Origin: Paraburkholderia sp. ZP32-5
Lineage (GTDB): Bacteria; Pseudomonadota; Gammaproteobacteria; Burkholderiales; Burkholderiaceae
NCBI RefSeq assembly: GCF_021390495.1
Contig: NZ_JAJEJP010000001.1
Coordinates: 1,798,001 to 1,862,000, forward strand
Length of the DNA stretch: 64,000 nucleotides
Direction of reading: 5' to 3'
Part shown: piece by piece, positions 1-8,658 of the stretch
Layout: every line of letters begins with the position of its first letter
How positions within the stretch are numbered: position 1 is the first letter of the stretch
Notes under the pieces: model-generated
What the model was told of the DNA's origin: nothing
Database searches by the model: none
Seen by the model: the letters and a program-made list of their open reading frames with translations, nothing else
Made by a program: the position numbers and the translations under genes

Positions 1-1823
1 TGCGCAAATACGGCGTGCCGCACGAGTTCAGCGGTGCCGCGCTCGACGAAGCCGCGCGCCTGCCCGACGAAGTGCGTCCCGCCGACATCCGCCATCGCGT
101 CGATCTGCGCGACGTGCCGCTCGTCACGATCGACGGCGAGGACGCGCGCGACTTCGACGACGCGGTCTATTGCGAGCCGGTCAAGGTCGGCCGCGGCGAC
201 GGCTTCCGCCTGATCGTCGCGATCGCCGACGTGTCGCATTACGTGCAGCCGAAAAGCGGGCTCGACACCGATGCGATCGAGCGCAGCACATCGGTGTATT
301 TCCCGCGCCGGGTGATTCCGATGCTGCCGGAAAAGCTGTCGAACGGACTGTGTTCGCTGAATCCGGACGTCGACCGCTGTGTGCTCGTGTGCGACATGAT
401 CGTCACCGCGCGCGGCGACGTGAAGGCGTATCAGTTCTATCCGGGCGTCATGCATTCGGCCGCGCGGCTCACCTATACCGAAGTCGCCGCGGTGCTGACC
501 AACACCAAGGGGCCGGAGGCCATCCGCCGCGCCGCGTTGCTGCCGCAACTGCAGAATCTGTACGGCGTCTACAAGGCGCTGTTCGCCGCGCGCCAGAAGC
601 GTGGCGCGATCGACTTCGATACGACCGAGACGTACATCGTCTGCAACGCGCAGGGCAAGATCGAGCAGATCGTGCCGCGCACGCGCAACGACGCGCACAA
701 GCTGATCGAGGAATGCATGCTGGCCGCGAACGTGTGCGCGGCCGATTTCCTGAAGCGCAACAAGCACGCCGGCCTGTTCCGCGTGCATGCGGGCCCGAGC
801 GCGGAAAAGCTCGAGAATCTGCGCACTTTCCTGCGCGGCATGGGCCTGACGCTCGGTGGCGGCGACAGCCCGCATGCGAGCGATTACGCGGCGCTGATGG
901 CGCAGATCCGCGACCGGCCCGACGCGCCGATGCTGCAGACGATGCTGCTGCGCTCGATGCAGCAGGCGGTCTACAGCCCGGACAACATCGGTCACTTTGG
1001 TCTTGCGTACGAAGCCTATGCGCACTTCACGAGCCCGATTCGCCGCTATCCCGATCTGCTCACGCATCGCGCGATCTACGCGATCCTGCAGGGCCGCAAG
1101 TATCAGCCGGAGCCGTCGCACGGCGTCGAGTTGAATACCGCGCTGTCGCCGCGCGCCCGCGCGATGCAGCAGGCCGACGAGGAAAAACGCGGCCGCTCGC
1201 GTGCGAACGGTGGGGCCAATGTGGCGATCTGGGAGGAACTCGGGCTGCACTGCTCGGCCAACGAGCGCCGCGCGGACGAAGCATCGCGCGATGTCGAAGC
1301 GTGGCTCAAGTGCTACTTCATGCGCGACAAGCTCGGCGAAGAGTATGGCGGCATGATCAATGGCGTCACGTCGTTCGGCATCTTCGTGCAGCTCGATTCG
1401 CTGTTTATCGAAGGGCTCGTGCACGTCACCGAACTCGGCTCGGACTACTTCCAGTACGACGAGATCAAGAACGAGTTGCGTGGCGAGCGCACCGGTATTC
1501 GCTATCGTCTGTCGGATCGCGTGCGCGTGCAGGTGAGCCGTGTCGATCTCGACGCGCGCAAGATCGACTTCCGGCTCGTGCGCGATACGCCAATCAAACC
1601 GCCCGTGGTGCGCGGCGTCGCGGCGGACCGGAGCGAAGGCGGTGGCCCACGCGTGCGTGCGTTGCCGGCGGCGGAAAGCGGTGCGATGCCGGGACCGCGA
1701 CGCAAGAAGGCGGCGCCCGCGCAGAGCGCCGCGGTCAAGGAAGCGCGCGCGGCGCGCGGCGCGGCGAAGAAGCATGGCGTCGCGACGAAAGCAGCGTCGA
1801 AGCCGGTACGCAAGAAGCGCTGA
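1..1823 (+). CDS. rnr: Ribonuclease R (VacB family), 5' end outside window
   Basis: Processive 3'-to-5' exoribonuclease that degrades structured RNA and takes part in rRNA and tRNA quality control in the cytoplasm. About 607 codons are visible and the reading frame is open at the left edge, so the N-terminal cold-shock domains are missing from view. The RNB catalytic domain is clear, with the Asp-rich metal-binding motif DARDFDDA about 46 residues into the fragment. An S1 RNA-binding domain follows near residues 435-515, and a Lys/Arg/Ala-rich tail typical of RNase R (absent in RNase II) ends the protein. The gene is followed after 181 bp by rlmB, an rRNA methyltransferase, an arrangement common in proteobacteria. 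The call is secure. Confidence 0.95.
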   Translation, partial: RKYGVPHEFSGAALDEAARLPDEVRPADIRHRVDLRDVPLVTIDGEDARDFDDAVYCEPVKVGRGDGFRLIVAIADVSHYVQPKSGLDTDAIERSTSVYFPRRVIPMLPEKLSNGLCSLNPDVDRCVLVCDMIVTARGDVKAYQFYPGVMHSAARLTYTEVAAVLTNTKGPEAIRRAALLPQLQNLYGVYKALFAARQKRGAIDFDTTETYIVCNAQGKIEQIVPRTRNDAHKLIEECMLAANVCAADFLKRNKHAGLFRVHAGPSAEKLENLRTFLRGMGLTLGGGDSPHASDYAALMAQIRDRPDAPMLQTMLLRSMQQAVYSPDNIGHFGLAYEAYAHFTSPIRRYPDLLTHRAIYAILQGRKYQPEPSHGVELNTALSPRARAMQQADEEKRGRSRANGGANVAIWEELGLHCSANERRADEASRDVEAWLKCYFMRDKLGEEYGGMINGVTSFGIFVQLDSLFIEGLVHVTELGSDYFQYDEIKNELRGERTGIRYRLSDRVRVQVSRVDLDARKIDFRLVRDTPIKPPVVRGVAADRSEGGGPRVRALPAAESGAMPGPRRKKAAPAQSAAVKEARAARGAAKKHGVATKAASKPVRKKR

Positions 1824-2004
1824 AGCCGCCGCAAAGACAGAGCCGCGCGCAGCGGGCACGTGAAGACGTGCCGGTTGCGCGCGGTCTGCGTTTTGGCGCA
1901 TGAGTGTCGTAGCGCGCGGCGACGCGAAGTCGGCGACAGGTTGCCGGTTTCATATTCATCACAGCGGCGCGCGTCGTGCGCGCCCAATCAAAGGTTGTTC
2001 AGTC

Positions 2005-2748
2005 ATGGCACGTCTCAAGGTCTTATACGGTTTCCACGCAGTGACCGCGCGTATCCGGCACGATGCGTCGACAGTCGAGGATGTTTATTACGACGCGACG
2101 CGCAAGGACCGGCGAATGACCGAATTCCTGAATGCCGCGAAAGAGGCTGGCGTGCGTCTGATCGCCGCCGACGAAACGCGTCTGTGGGGCCTCGCGCGCA
2201 CCGAGCGTCATCAGGGCGTGGTCGCGCGCGCGGGCGATCTGCCGCTCGCACAGAACCTGGCTGAACTGCTCGACGGCATCAGCGGTTCGCCGCTGATCCT
2301 CGTGCTCGACGGCGTGACCGACCCGCACAATCTCGGCGCCTGCCTGCGGGTCGCGGATGCGGCCGGCGCGCACGCGGTGATCGCGCCGCGCGATCGCGCG
2401 GTCGGGCTGAATGCGACCGCCGCGAAGGTCGCGAGCGGTGCGGCCGATACCGTGCCGTACATCACCGTGACGAACCTGGCGCGCGCGCTGCGTGAGCTGA
2501 AGGAGGCGGGCGTATGGGTGGTCGGCACCGCGGGCGAGGCGACGAAGGGTCTTTACGAAACCGAACTGGATGGCCCGGTGGCGATCGTGATGGGCGCGGA
2601 AGGCGAGGGCATGCGACGTCTTACGCACGATACCTGCGATGTGGTCATGCGCATTCCGATGGCGGGGACGGTTGAAAGCCTCAATGTTTCGGTGGCCAGC
2701 GGTGTGTGTCTGTTCGAGGCGGTGCGGCAGCGGGCGGTGAAGAAGTAA
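2005..2748 (+). CDS. rlmB: 23S rRNA (guanosine-2'-O-)-methyltransferase RlmB
   Basis: SPOUT-class enzyme that methylates the ribose of a conserved guanosine (G2251 in E. coli) in the 23S rRNA peptidyl-transferase region using S-adenosylmethionine. The 247 residues match the family length. The N-terminal substrate-binding domain covers about residues 4-80. The three SpoU motifs are visible: [10 protein letters not shown] at 107-116, VMGAEGEGM at 195-203 and the knot motif [17 protein letters not shown] at 217-233. The ATG at 2005 was chosen because the protein then begins [13 protein letters not shown] as in homologues; the open frame extends upstream to 1900 but that part has no family similarity. 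It lies on the same strand as rnr and may be cotranscribed with it. Confidence 0.95.
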   Translation: MARLKVLYGFHAVTARIRHDASTVEDVYYDATRKDRRMTEFLNAAKEAGVRLIAADETRLWGLARTERHQGVVARAGDLPLAQNLAELLDGISGSPLILVLDGVTDPHNLGACLRVADAAGAHAVIAPRDRAVGLNATAAKVASGAADTVPYITVTNLARALRELKEAGVWVVGTAGEATKGLYETELDGPVAIVMGAEGEGMRRLTHDTCDVVMRIPMAGTVESLNVSVASGVCLFEAVRQRAVKK

Positions 2749-2831
2749 TCCCGCTCCACGTGGCCGGCAATACGGCAAAACATTGGACTCGGAATAACTG
2801 ATGTTTTGACGTGTGTTGAGAGGGTGTGGCG

Positions 2832-2857
2832 AGCGGCCGGTTATTTGTCCGGCCGCT
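2832..2857. other. GC-rich hairpin between rlmB and rpiA
   Basis: A perfect 9-bp inverted repeat (AGCGGCCGG / CCGGCCGCT) encloses an 8-nt AT-rich loop. No T-run follows on either strand, so this is not a canonical intrinsic terminator. It may act as an mRNA 3'-end stabiliser for the rnr-rlmB transcript. Confidence 0.4.
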
Positions 2858-2972
2858 GCTTGAACCCAGCAGGAAAAGTGGCAAGTCTGATGGTTAGCCC
2901 CCGGCCAACCAATCCAATCACCCGCGCACGACTCCGGTAAACTAGCGTTTTTCACGCTTCCCCCGCATCCCC

Positions 2973-3668
2973 ATGACTCAAGACGAACTCAAGCAACTGG
3001 TCGGCCAGGCCGCCGCCGATTACGTGAACGCGAACGTGCCGCAAGGCTCGGTGATCGGCGTTGGCACCGGCTCCACCGCGAACTGCTTCATCGACGCGCT
3101 AGCGGCCAGCAAGTCCCGTTATCGCGGCGCGGTGTCGAGTTCGCTCGCCACCACCGCGCGGCTGCAATCGCACGGCTTCAAGGTGCTCGATCTCAACGAG
3201 ATCGATTCGCTGCCGGTCTATGTCGATGGCGCCGACGAAATCGATCGCAGCGGCGCGATGATCAAGGGCGGTGGCGGTGCGTTGACGCGCGAGAAGATCG
3301 TCGCATCGGTGTCGGATGTGTTCGTCTGTATCGCGGATGCAAGTAAGCTCGTCGATACGCTCGGCAACTTCCCGCTGCCGATCGAAGTCGTGCCGATGGC
3401 GCGCACCGCGATCGGCCGTCGCGTGACGGCGCTCGGTGGCGTGCCCGTCGTGCGTGTGACGAAGGAAGGCGTGCCGTTCATCACCGACAACGGCAACGAA
3501 ATCATCGACGTAAAGGGACTCAGCATCAGCGATCCGCGCACGCTCGAGGCGCAGATCAACGCGTGGCCGGGTGTCGTGACGGTGGGGCTGTTCGCGGGCC
3601 GTGGCGCGAACCTGTGCCTGCTCGGCGCCGACACCGGCGTGCAGACGATTACATACGGCCAGAACTAA
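2973..3668 (+). CDS. rpiA: Ribose-5-phosphate isomerase A
   Basis: Interconverts ribose 5-phosphate and ribulose 5-phosphate in the non-oxidative pentose phosphate pathway. The 231 residues fit the RpiA family. The phosphate-binding loop GVGTGSTAN is at residues 29-37, the conserved DGADEID at 85-91, and [11 protein letters not shown] at 98-108 carries the catalytic glutamate (Glu107, equivalent to Glu103 of E. coli). The ATG at 2973 gives the canonical N-terminus. It is separated from rlmB by 224 bp that contain a hairpin, so it probably has its own promoter. Confidence 0.96.
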   Translation: MTQDELKQLVGQAAADYVNANVPQGSVIGVGTGSTANCFIDALAASKSRYRGAVSSSLATTARLQSHGFKVLDLNEIDSLPVYVDGADEIDRSGAMIKGGGGALTREKIVASVSDVFVCIADASKLVDTLGNFPLPIEVVPMARTAIGRRVTALGGVPVVRVTKEGVPFITDNGNEIIDVKGLSISDPRTLEAQINAWPGVVTVGLFAGRGANLCLLGADTGVQTITYGQN

Positions 3669-4094
3669 ACGGCGGCGCTTCCAGGCGTTGCTACGCTTCA
3701 TATAGTGTGCGTGAGCCTCCGTCGCATCGGGAGGCTCGCGCATCGTCTACTCATCCGCTTCAAACGTACCCTTCCTTAACGCACAGCCCAGTCCGATCAC
3801 CTGCGTCATCCGCTGCAAATACCGCTCCAAACTGAATACGTTGCACGCGCATCATTAAGCGCCATGCCGCGCGCGCGATCTGCGCGCAACCTGAAAATCA
3901 CCGCGCACGCGCCGCAATCGCGCGCATCAAAGCCGCATGAATAGCGGCCAGAAATTCTCATTGGCAACCATTACGTCTGAACTATCCGACCACTGTCGCG
4001 CGTCGAATGTGGGCGCGCGCACGCACAGCAAGGAATGGGGCACATACACTCCTTGTTGAGTCCACGTGGCATTTCTGACGGATAGGGAAGAGAC
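3669..4094. other. Intergenic region between rpiA and the glycosyltransferase
   Basis: This 426-bp stretch holds no credible gene. An 8-bp inverted repeat (GAGCCTCC at 3713-3720 and GGAGGCTC at 3730-3737) could mark the rpiA transcript end, although no T-run follows. A purine-rich GGGAAGAG sits 3-10 bases before the next start codon and can serve as its ribosome binding site. No promoter stands out. Confidence 0.5.
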
Positions 4095-5300
4095 ATGAAA
4101 GTCGCGATCGTGCACGACTGGCTCGTTGCACCTGGCGGCGCGGAGAAGGTGCTCGAGCAGATCATCGAGTGCTTTCCCGATGCCGACCTGTTTAGTCTCG
4201 TCGACTTTCTCGAAGATCGCGCACTGCTCGCGAACAAGGCGGTTACCACGTCGTTTATCCAGCGTCTGCCGTTTGCGCGCAGTCGCTATCGGATGTATCT
4301 GCCGTTGATGCCGCTCGCGGTCGCGCAGTTCGATCTGTCCAGCTACGACCTCATCATCACGAATTCGTCGTCGATTGCAAAGGGCGTGCCGGTCGGTCCG
4401 GATCAGAAGCACATCAGCTATGTGCATGCGCCGATGAGCTACGTGGGAGATCTGCAGCACCAGTATCTGCGCGAAGCGAATCTGCTGCGCGGGCCGAAGT
4501 CGTGGGCCGCGCGCGCGCTGTTTCACTACCTGCGCGGCTGGGATGCGGATGCGACGAACGGTGTCGATCATCTGATCGCGAATTCGCAATCCGTCGCGCG
4601 CCGGGTGATGAAAGCGTACCGGCGTGATGCGGCGGTCGTCCCGCCGCCGCTCGACGTGGATCGATTCGAACTGCGCGTGTGCAAGGAAGACTTTTATCTG
4701 GCCGTGTCGCGAATGGAGCCGCACGAGCGCATCGATCTGATCGTCGATGCGTTCAACGCGACACCGCAGCGCAAGCTGATCGTGATCGGCGACGGTCCGC
4801 GGATGGCCGCGATTCGCGCGAAGGCCGCGGCGAACGTGACGATCCTCGGCGCACAGCCTCGCGACGTGCTGAAGGACTACCTGCAACGCGCGCGCGCATT
4901 CGTGTTCGCCGCCGAGGAAGACTTCAGCATCGTGCCGCTCGAAGCGCAGGCTTGCGGCACACCGGTCATCGCTTTCGGCAGGGGTGGTGTGCTCGAAACA
5001 GTGGTGCCGGTCGGCGATCGACAGCCTACCGGTGTTTTCTTTGCGCGCCAGACGGCGGTCGCGTTACTCGAAGCAATCGACCGCTTCGAGCGTTTGCAGA
5101 AGTACATCACCGCCGCGGCTTGCCGCGCGAATGCCGAGCGCTTTTCGGCAGCGGTATTCCGGCGCGCGTTCATGGCCGAGGTCACGCGGGCGATTTGCGC
5201 GACGGATCTGCCTGAGCGCATTGCCGCGATGGGACGAGGCGATCACGAACTGGCAGCGCAGCATGGCTCGCCAGGCGAGGCGCCGCCCAAGCGCGACTGA
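4095..5300 (+). CDS. GT4-family glycosyltransferase, WbaZ-like
   Basis: Retaining GT-B glycosyltransferase of family GT4, probably acting at the cytoplasmic face of the membrane on a lipid-linked oligosaccharide for exopolysaccharide or O-antigen. The N-terminus reads MKVAIVHDWLVAPGGAEKVL, typical of the WbaZ mannosyltransferase group. The sugar-nucleotide binding half contains the E-x7-E motif with Glu275 and Glu283, followed by AQACGTPVIAFGRGG. The last 40 residues are divergent and probably disordered. The ATG at 4095 follows a GGGAAGAG ribosome binding site. The polyprenyl-phosphate sugar transferase at 6447-7898 and a Crp-like regulator nearby suggest a shared polysaccharide pathway. Acceptor and sugar cannot be told from sequence. 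Confidence 0.8.
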   Translation: MKVAIVHDWLVAPGGAEKVLEQIIECFPDADLFSLVDFLEDRALLANKAVTTSFIQRLPFARSRYRMYLPLMPLAVAQFDLSSYDLIITNSSSIAKGVPVGPDQKHISYVHAPMSYVGDLQHQYLREANLLRGPKSWAARALFHYLRGWDADATNGVDHLIANSQSVARRVMKAYRRDAAVVPPPLDVDRFELRVCKEDFYLAVSRMEPHERIDLIVDAFNATPQRKLIVIGDGPRMAAIRAKAAANVTILGAQPRDVLKDYLQRARAFVFAAEEDFSIVPLEAQACGTPVIAFGRGGVLETVVPVGDRQPTGVFFARQTAVALLEAIDRFERLQKYITAAACRANAERFSAAVFRRAFMAEVTRAICATDLPERIAAMGRGDHELAAQHGSPGEAPPKRD

Positions 5301-5484
5301 GGCCGCCGAGGCCGGGCAATACCAGCTTTCCACCGACGTTTGCAGTGATTTTCCGTTCGGTAATGGCTCGATAGAAGACCAACCGGGTGTCGTCGTAAAG
5401 CAGTGACTTTGCAGCGAGTAGTAGCTAGCCGTGCGGGCCGGTGTGTCCGGGCGGGTAGAGGTTGACAGGACTTCATAAATCACG

Positions 5485-5700
5485 ACCAGGGTGCGTGCTG
5501 TACGCCACTGATGCGGTATTCACTGGCGCCGGCTGGCCTCGCGTGGCCATAACGACCTGAAGCAGACGTTCGCCGGCGCGGGCTTGCCGCCGTTGCACCG
5601 CATCGTGTTCGATGCGAACAGCAGCTTGCCGTGGAGGCGATTCACTACAACGGGTAGTCGTCGTACGTGCGTTATCTGCTGACACATGCCCACATGTTTA
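5485..5700 (+). pseudogene. higB: Decayed HigB-type mRNA interferase toxin
   Basis: Pieces of a HigB toxin can be read in three successive frames just ahead of an intact higA. Frame one around 5495-5545 gives VLYATDAVF. Frame two around 5548-5620 gives HNDLKQTFAGAG and HRIVFDAN. Frame three from 5625 gives LAVEAIHYNG, a TAG stop at 5655, then SSYVRYLLTHA. These line up in order with the HigB pattern (LKxxF, xxVFDxGGN, RxVAxxxY, YxRxxxTHxEYD) seen in E. coli K-12 HigB. At least two frameshifts, one stop and loss of the N-terminus make it non-functional. HigB toxins cleave mRNA on the ribosome. Recognition is by eye from the conserved motifs, so the exact boundaries are uncertain. Confidence 0.65.
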
Positions 5701-6165
5701 TACGTGCACATGCGACTTTTGGACGAGGACGAATTTAATCTCATGAATGCCGATCGCTTTCCGGGATCTATTCCCGACATCTCCGAAACCTGGGCCGCGC
5801 TGCAAAGCCAGTTGCCAATCACACCCATTCGCACGGAAGAGGATTGTGAGCGGATGGTGCGAGTCGCTAACTCGCTGTCCGAGCATCTGAGCGGCGACGA
5901 CAAGAATCCGCTCGCCGATCTGCATGCGATCGTGACCGAGTTGGTCGACCACTGGAAAGCGCACCACATGAACCTTCCGAAAGCGGAGCCGCGCGAAGTG
6001 CTGCGACATCTGCTGATCTCGAACGGGCTGAAGCAGAAGGATCTCGCCGGCATTGCATCGCCGACCGTGGTCAGCGATATTCTCGCGGGCCGGCGCGCGA
6101 TCAGCAAAAAGGTGGCGAAGGCTCTCGCGGTGCGGTTTCAGACCGACGTCAGCGCGTTTCTGTAA
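5686..6165 (+). CDS. higA: HigA-type antitoxin (HTH) lacking a functional toxin
   Basis: DNA-binding antitoxin of a HigBA type II toxin-antitoxin system. In the 159-residue reading, an N-terminal region with ITPIRTEEDCERMV (residues 45-58) matches the dimerising and toxin-binding part of HigA. A Cro/C1-type helix-turn-helix occupies about residues 105-150 (LKQKDLAGIASPTVVSDILAG). The ORF opens at 5686, but that overlaps the toxin remnant; an ATG at 5743 (residue 20) preceded by GAGG is a credible alternative and gives 140 residues, close to E. coli HigA (138). The toxin upstream is broken, so the protein can only be an orphan regulator or a neutraliser of a toxin encoded elsewhere. No inactivating change is seen in higA itself. 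Confidence 0.82.
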   Translation: MPTCLYVHMRLLDEDEFNLMNADRFPGSIPDISETWAALQSQLPITPIRTEEDCERMVRVANSLSEHLSGDDKNPLADLHAIVTELVDHWKAHHMNLPKAEPREVLRHLLISNGLKQKDLAGIASPTVVSDILAGRRAISKKVAKALAVRFQTDVSAFL

Positions 6166-6446
6166 AAGCGATGTCGTCGCGGGCTACGTGCCGCGCGCCT
6201 TGTCGGCGTGCGGCATGGCTCGCGTCGCACTCGTGTGTGGCCAGACAGGGCTGCGGCGTTCGCCATTCCGCACGACGACGATCATCATGTCGTGAACGCG
6301 ACGTTGCCGCGCATCGAGCGTGGTGAAGAAGTGATGTAAGAGCTGTTAGACAGTGGGCCAAGCCAGGAATGAACTCGGCGTTGCACGGGTATGCCGGGGC
6401 GGCGGCGCGGACTTTATCGCGGGTTGTTCCGGATCGGCATCCTCAA

Positions 6447-7898
6447 TCAGAATGCGTTGCGGCCGATAAAGCCCTTGAAAATCGTCAGGAAAACGATCTT
6501 CATGTCGAACCAGAACGACCAGTTCTGGATGTAGAAGAGATCGAACTTCACGCGGGCTTCCATCTTTTCGACCTTGGTGGTCGCGCCGCGATAACCGTTG
6601 ATCTGGGCCCAGCCGGTGATGCCGGGCTTGATACGGTACCGGTGCATGTAGCCGTACACCTGGTCCTTGTAGAGATCGTCGTGTTCGAGCGCGTGTGGGC
6701 GAGGGCCGACCACCGACATCTGTCCTAGCAGCACGTTGAGAAACTGCGGCAACTCGTCGAGGCTGGTGCGGCGCATGAAGCCGCCGAGCTTCGTGACGCG
6801 CGAGTCGTTGCGCGTCGCCTGCGTGAGCTGACCATGCGCTTCGCGGTGCACGCTCATCGAACGGAACTTGTAGATCGCGAACGGTTGGCCGTCGACGCCC
6901 TTGCGGATCTGCCGGAAAAACACCGGTCCTGGCGATGTGAGCTTGATGCCGATTGCGAGCGCGACGAATACGGGCGACAGCACAAGCAGTGCAAACGCGG
7001 CGAACAGACGATCGAACAACAGCTTTGGCCACATCTGCGGCGGCGACAGCGGTGTCGCGCTCAGATTGAGCGTCGGCAAACCGACGACATCGACGAGCGC
7101 GTGATTGAACAGCGACAGGCCGCGCACATCGGGAATAAAGCGCAGATTGACGAAATCATGCCGGAACATGCGTGTGAAACGATAGATCGTATGTTCCTGC
7201 GAAAGCGGCAGCGCGAGCCATACTTCGTTCACACGTTCGTCGCGCACCCTGGCCGCGAACGCGTTCAGATCGGTCAGCACCGGCAGACGATTGAGCCGCG
7301 CGCCATGGGGATTCACGTCTTCGATGCCGGTGCCGATGCTGTTCTCGCCGGTCATGTCACCGGTATCGAAGAAACAGACCGGCCTGAAACCCGCCTGCGG
7401 CGCATGTTCGAGATGCGCGAGCAGCATGCGCGCGAAACCCGGCGCACCGACGATCGCGACGGTGCGCGCATTCATGCCGCGGCGGCGCACGCTGCGCAAC
7501 ACGACGTGCATCGCGCAGCGGGTCACGATGAGCAACGCACCGGTGATCAGTGTCGAGTAGCCGAACCACAGGCGTGACACCGTATCCGCGCGGTGCAGCG
7601 TAAACGCGAGCACCAGTGCAATGGCGACTACCGTCAGCCACGCGGCGGCGATTCTCGCAAGCACCGGCGCCAGCGCCTTGCCGCGCCACGTCTCATAGAC
7701 GCCGAAGCCTGGAAACAGCAGCAACACGAGTATGCAATTGAATGCAACCAGAAGGCGCTCGATGTCGGGCAACGCGATCGGTGTCGAGAAGCGCATCCAA
7801 TGGGCAAGCAATCCGCCTGCAATCACGAAGAGTGCATCGAGACACCGCACGGTATTCCTGAACATATTTGCATCGATTCCGGTAGTCGAATGGCGCAA
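6447..7898 (-). CDS. Polyprenyl-phosphate glycosyl-1-phosphate transferase (WcaJ/BceB type)
   Basis: Membrane enzyme that starts exopolysaccharide repeat-unit synthesis by moving a hexose-1-phosphate, probably glucose-1-phosphate, from a nucleotide sugar to undecaprenyl phosphate. Hydrophobic helices lie near residues 17-35, 50-65, 83-101 and 112-132. A nucleotide-binding CoA-like domain follows ([10 protein letters not shown] at 147-156), and a further membrane helix at about 295-318 precedes the catalytic domain with KFRSM (344-348), TSLDELPQ (378-385) and VVGPRPHA (396-403). The 483-residue frame opens with TTG at 7898; an ATG at 7865 (residue 12) is possible. It starts 25 bp after the Crp-like gene on the same strand, so the two are likely cotranscribed. 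Confidence 0.88.
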   Translation of the reverse strand: MRHSTTGIDANMFRNTVRCLDALFVIAGGLLAHWMRFSTPIALPDIERLLVAFNCILVLLLFPGFGVYETWRGKALAPVLARIAAAWLTVVAIALVLAFTLHRADTVSRLWFGYSTLITGALLIVTRCAMHVVLRSVRRRGMNARTVAIVGAPGFARMLLAHLEHAPQAGFRPVCFFDTGDMTGENSIGTGIEDVNPHGARLNRLPVLTDLNAFAARVRDERVNEVWLALPLSQEHTIYRFTRMFRHDFVNLRFIPDVRGLSLFNHALVDVVGLPTLNLSATPLSPPQMWPKLLFDRLFAAFALLVLSPVFVALAIGIKLTSPGPVFFRQIRKGVDGQPFAIYKFRSMSVHREAHGQLTQATRNDSRVTKLGGFMRRTSLDELPQFLNVLLGQMSVVGPRPHALEHDDLYKDQVYGYMHRYRIKPGITGWAQINGYRGATTKVEKMEARVKFDLFYIQNWSFWFDMKIVFLTIFKGFIGRNAF

Positions 7899-7923
7899 TA
7901 CCTGAACGGCCTGCAGGGATCAC

Positions 7924-8658
7924 TTATTCGACCGTTTCCGCCTGACGCAGACGCGGCAGCAGCCGGTCGAATTCACGCTTGACGAGGCCATAGCATTCGC
8001 ACGCGCGTGCTTCGAGTCCCTTGCGGTCGAGCACCTTGATATGGCCGCGGCTATGGTGAATCAGGCCCTCGTCGTGCAGTTTGCCGGCCGCTTCGGTGAT
8101 GCCTTCGCGGCGCACGCCGAGCATGTCGGCGATCAGTTGCTGCGTGACCGTCAGATCATTCGATGCGACGCGATCGACTTCGATAAGCAGCCAGCGGCAC
8201 AACTGCTTGTTCAGCGCGTGATGGCGATTGCAGGCGGCGGTCTGTGCGACCTGCGTGAGCAGCGCGTGCATATACAGCAGCATCAGACGGCGCAGAAAGT
8301 CGGAGCGTGCGAACTGCTGCTTCAGCGCTTGCGCGCTCATCCGGTACGCGAAGCCCGCGCATTGCACCTGCACGCGATTGGGCATCGTCTCGCCGCCGGT
8401 GAGCACCGGCACGCCGGTCATTCCTTCGCGGCCGACCGCGGCGATTTCGACGGAGCTGCCGTCTTCCATCGTCGAGAGCATCGAGATGATTGCGGTGGTG
8501 GGGAAGTACACGTGATGGATGCGTTGACCGGAGTCGCACAGTAACTGTTCGGTGCGCAGGTGAACCAGTTCGAGATGGGGGGCGAGCGCTTGCCATTCGT
8601 GCGACGGCAATGCGCCCAGCAGATGGTTACCGTGCAGATCGGATTGAAGTGTCAACAT
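7924..8658 (-). CDS. Crp/Fnr-family transcriptional regulator
   Basis: Predicted cyclic-nucleotide or other effector-responsive regulator of 244 residues. The N-terminal cupin-like effector domain covers about residues 12-125 (YFPTTAIISMLSTMEDG, VGREGMTGVPVLTGG). A dimerisation helix follows, with QTAACNRHHALNKQLCRWLL at 139-158, a signature of a Crp subgroup often found with polysaccharide genes. The winged helix-turn-helix spans about 168-200 (TVTQQLIADMLGVRREGITEAAGKL). No Fnr-type cysteine cluster is present. The ATG at 8658 follows a GAGG at 7-base spacing; the frame upstream to 8787 does not resemble the family. It lies 25 bp ahead of the sugar-phosphate transferase and probably controls that operon. 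Confidence 0.88.
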   Translation of the reverse strand: MLTLQSDLHGNHLLGALPSHEWQALAPHLELVHLRTEQLLCDSGQRIHHVYFPTTAIISMLSTMEDGSSVEIAAVGREGMTGVPVLTGGETMPNRVQVQCAGFAYRMSAQALKQQFARSDFLRRLMLLYMHALLTQVAQTAACNRHHALNKQLCRWLLIEVDRVASNDLTVTQQLIADMLGVRREGITEAAGKLHDEGLIHHSRGHIKVLDRKGLEARACECYGLVKREFDRLLPRLRQAETVE

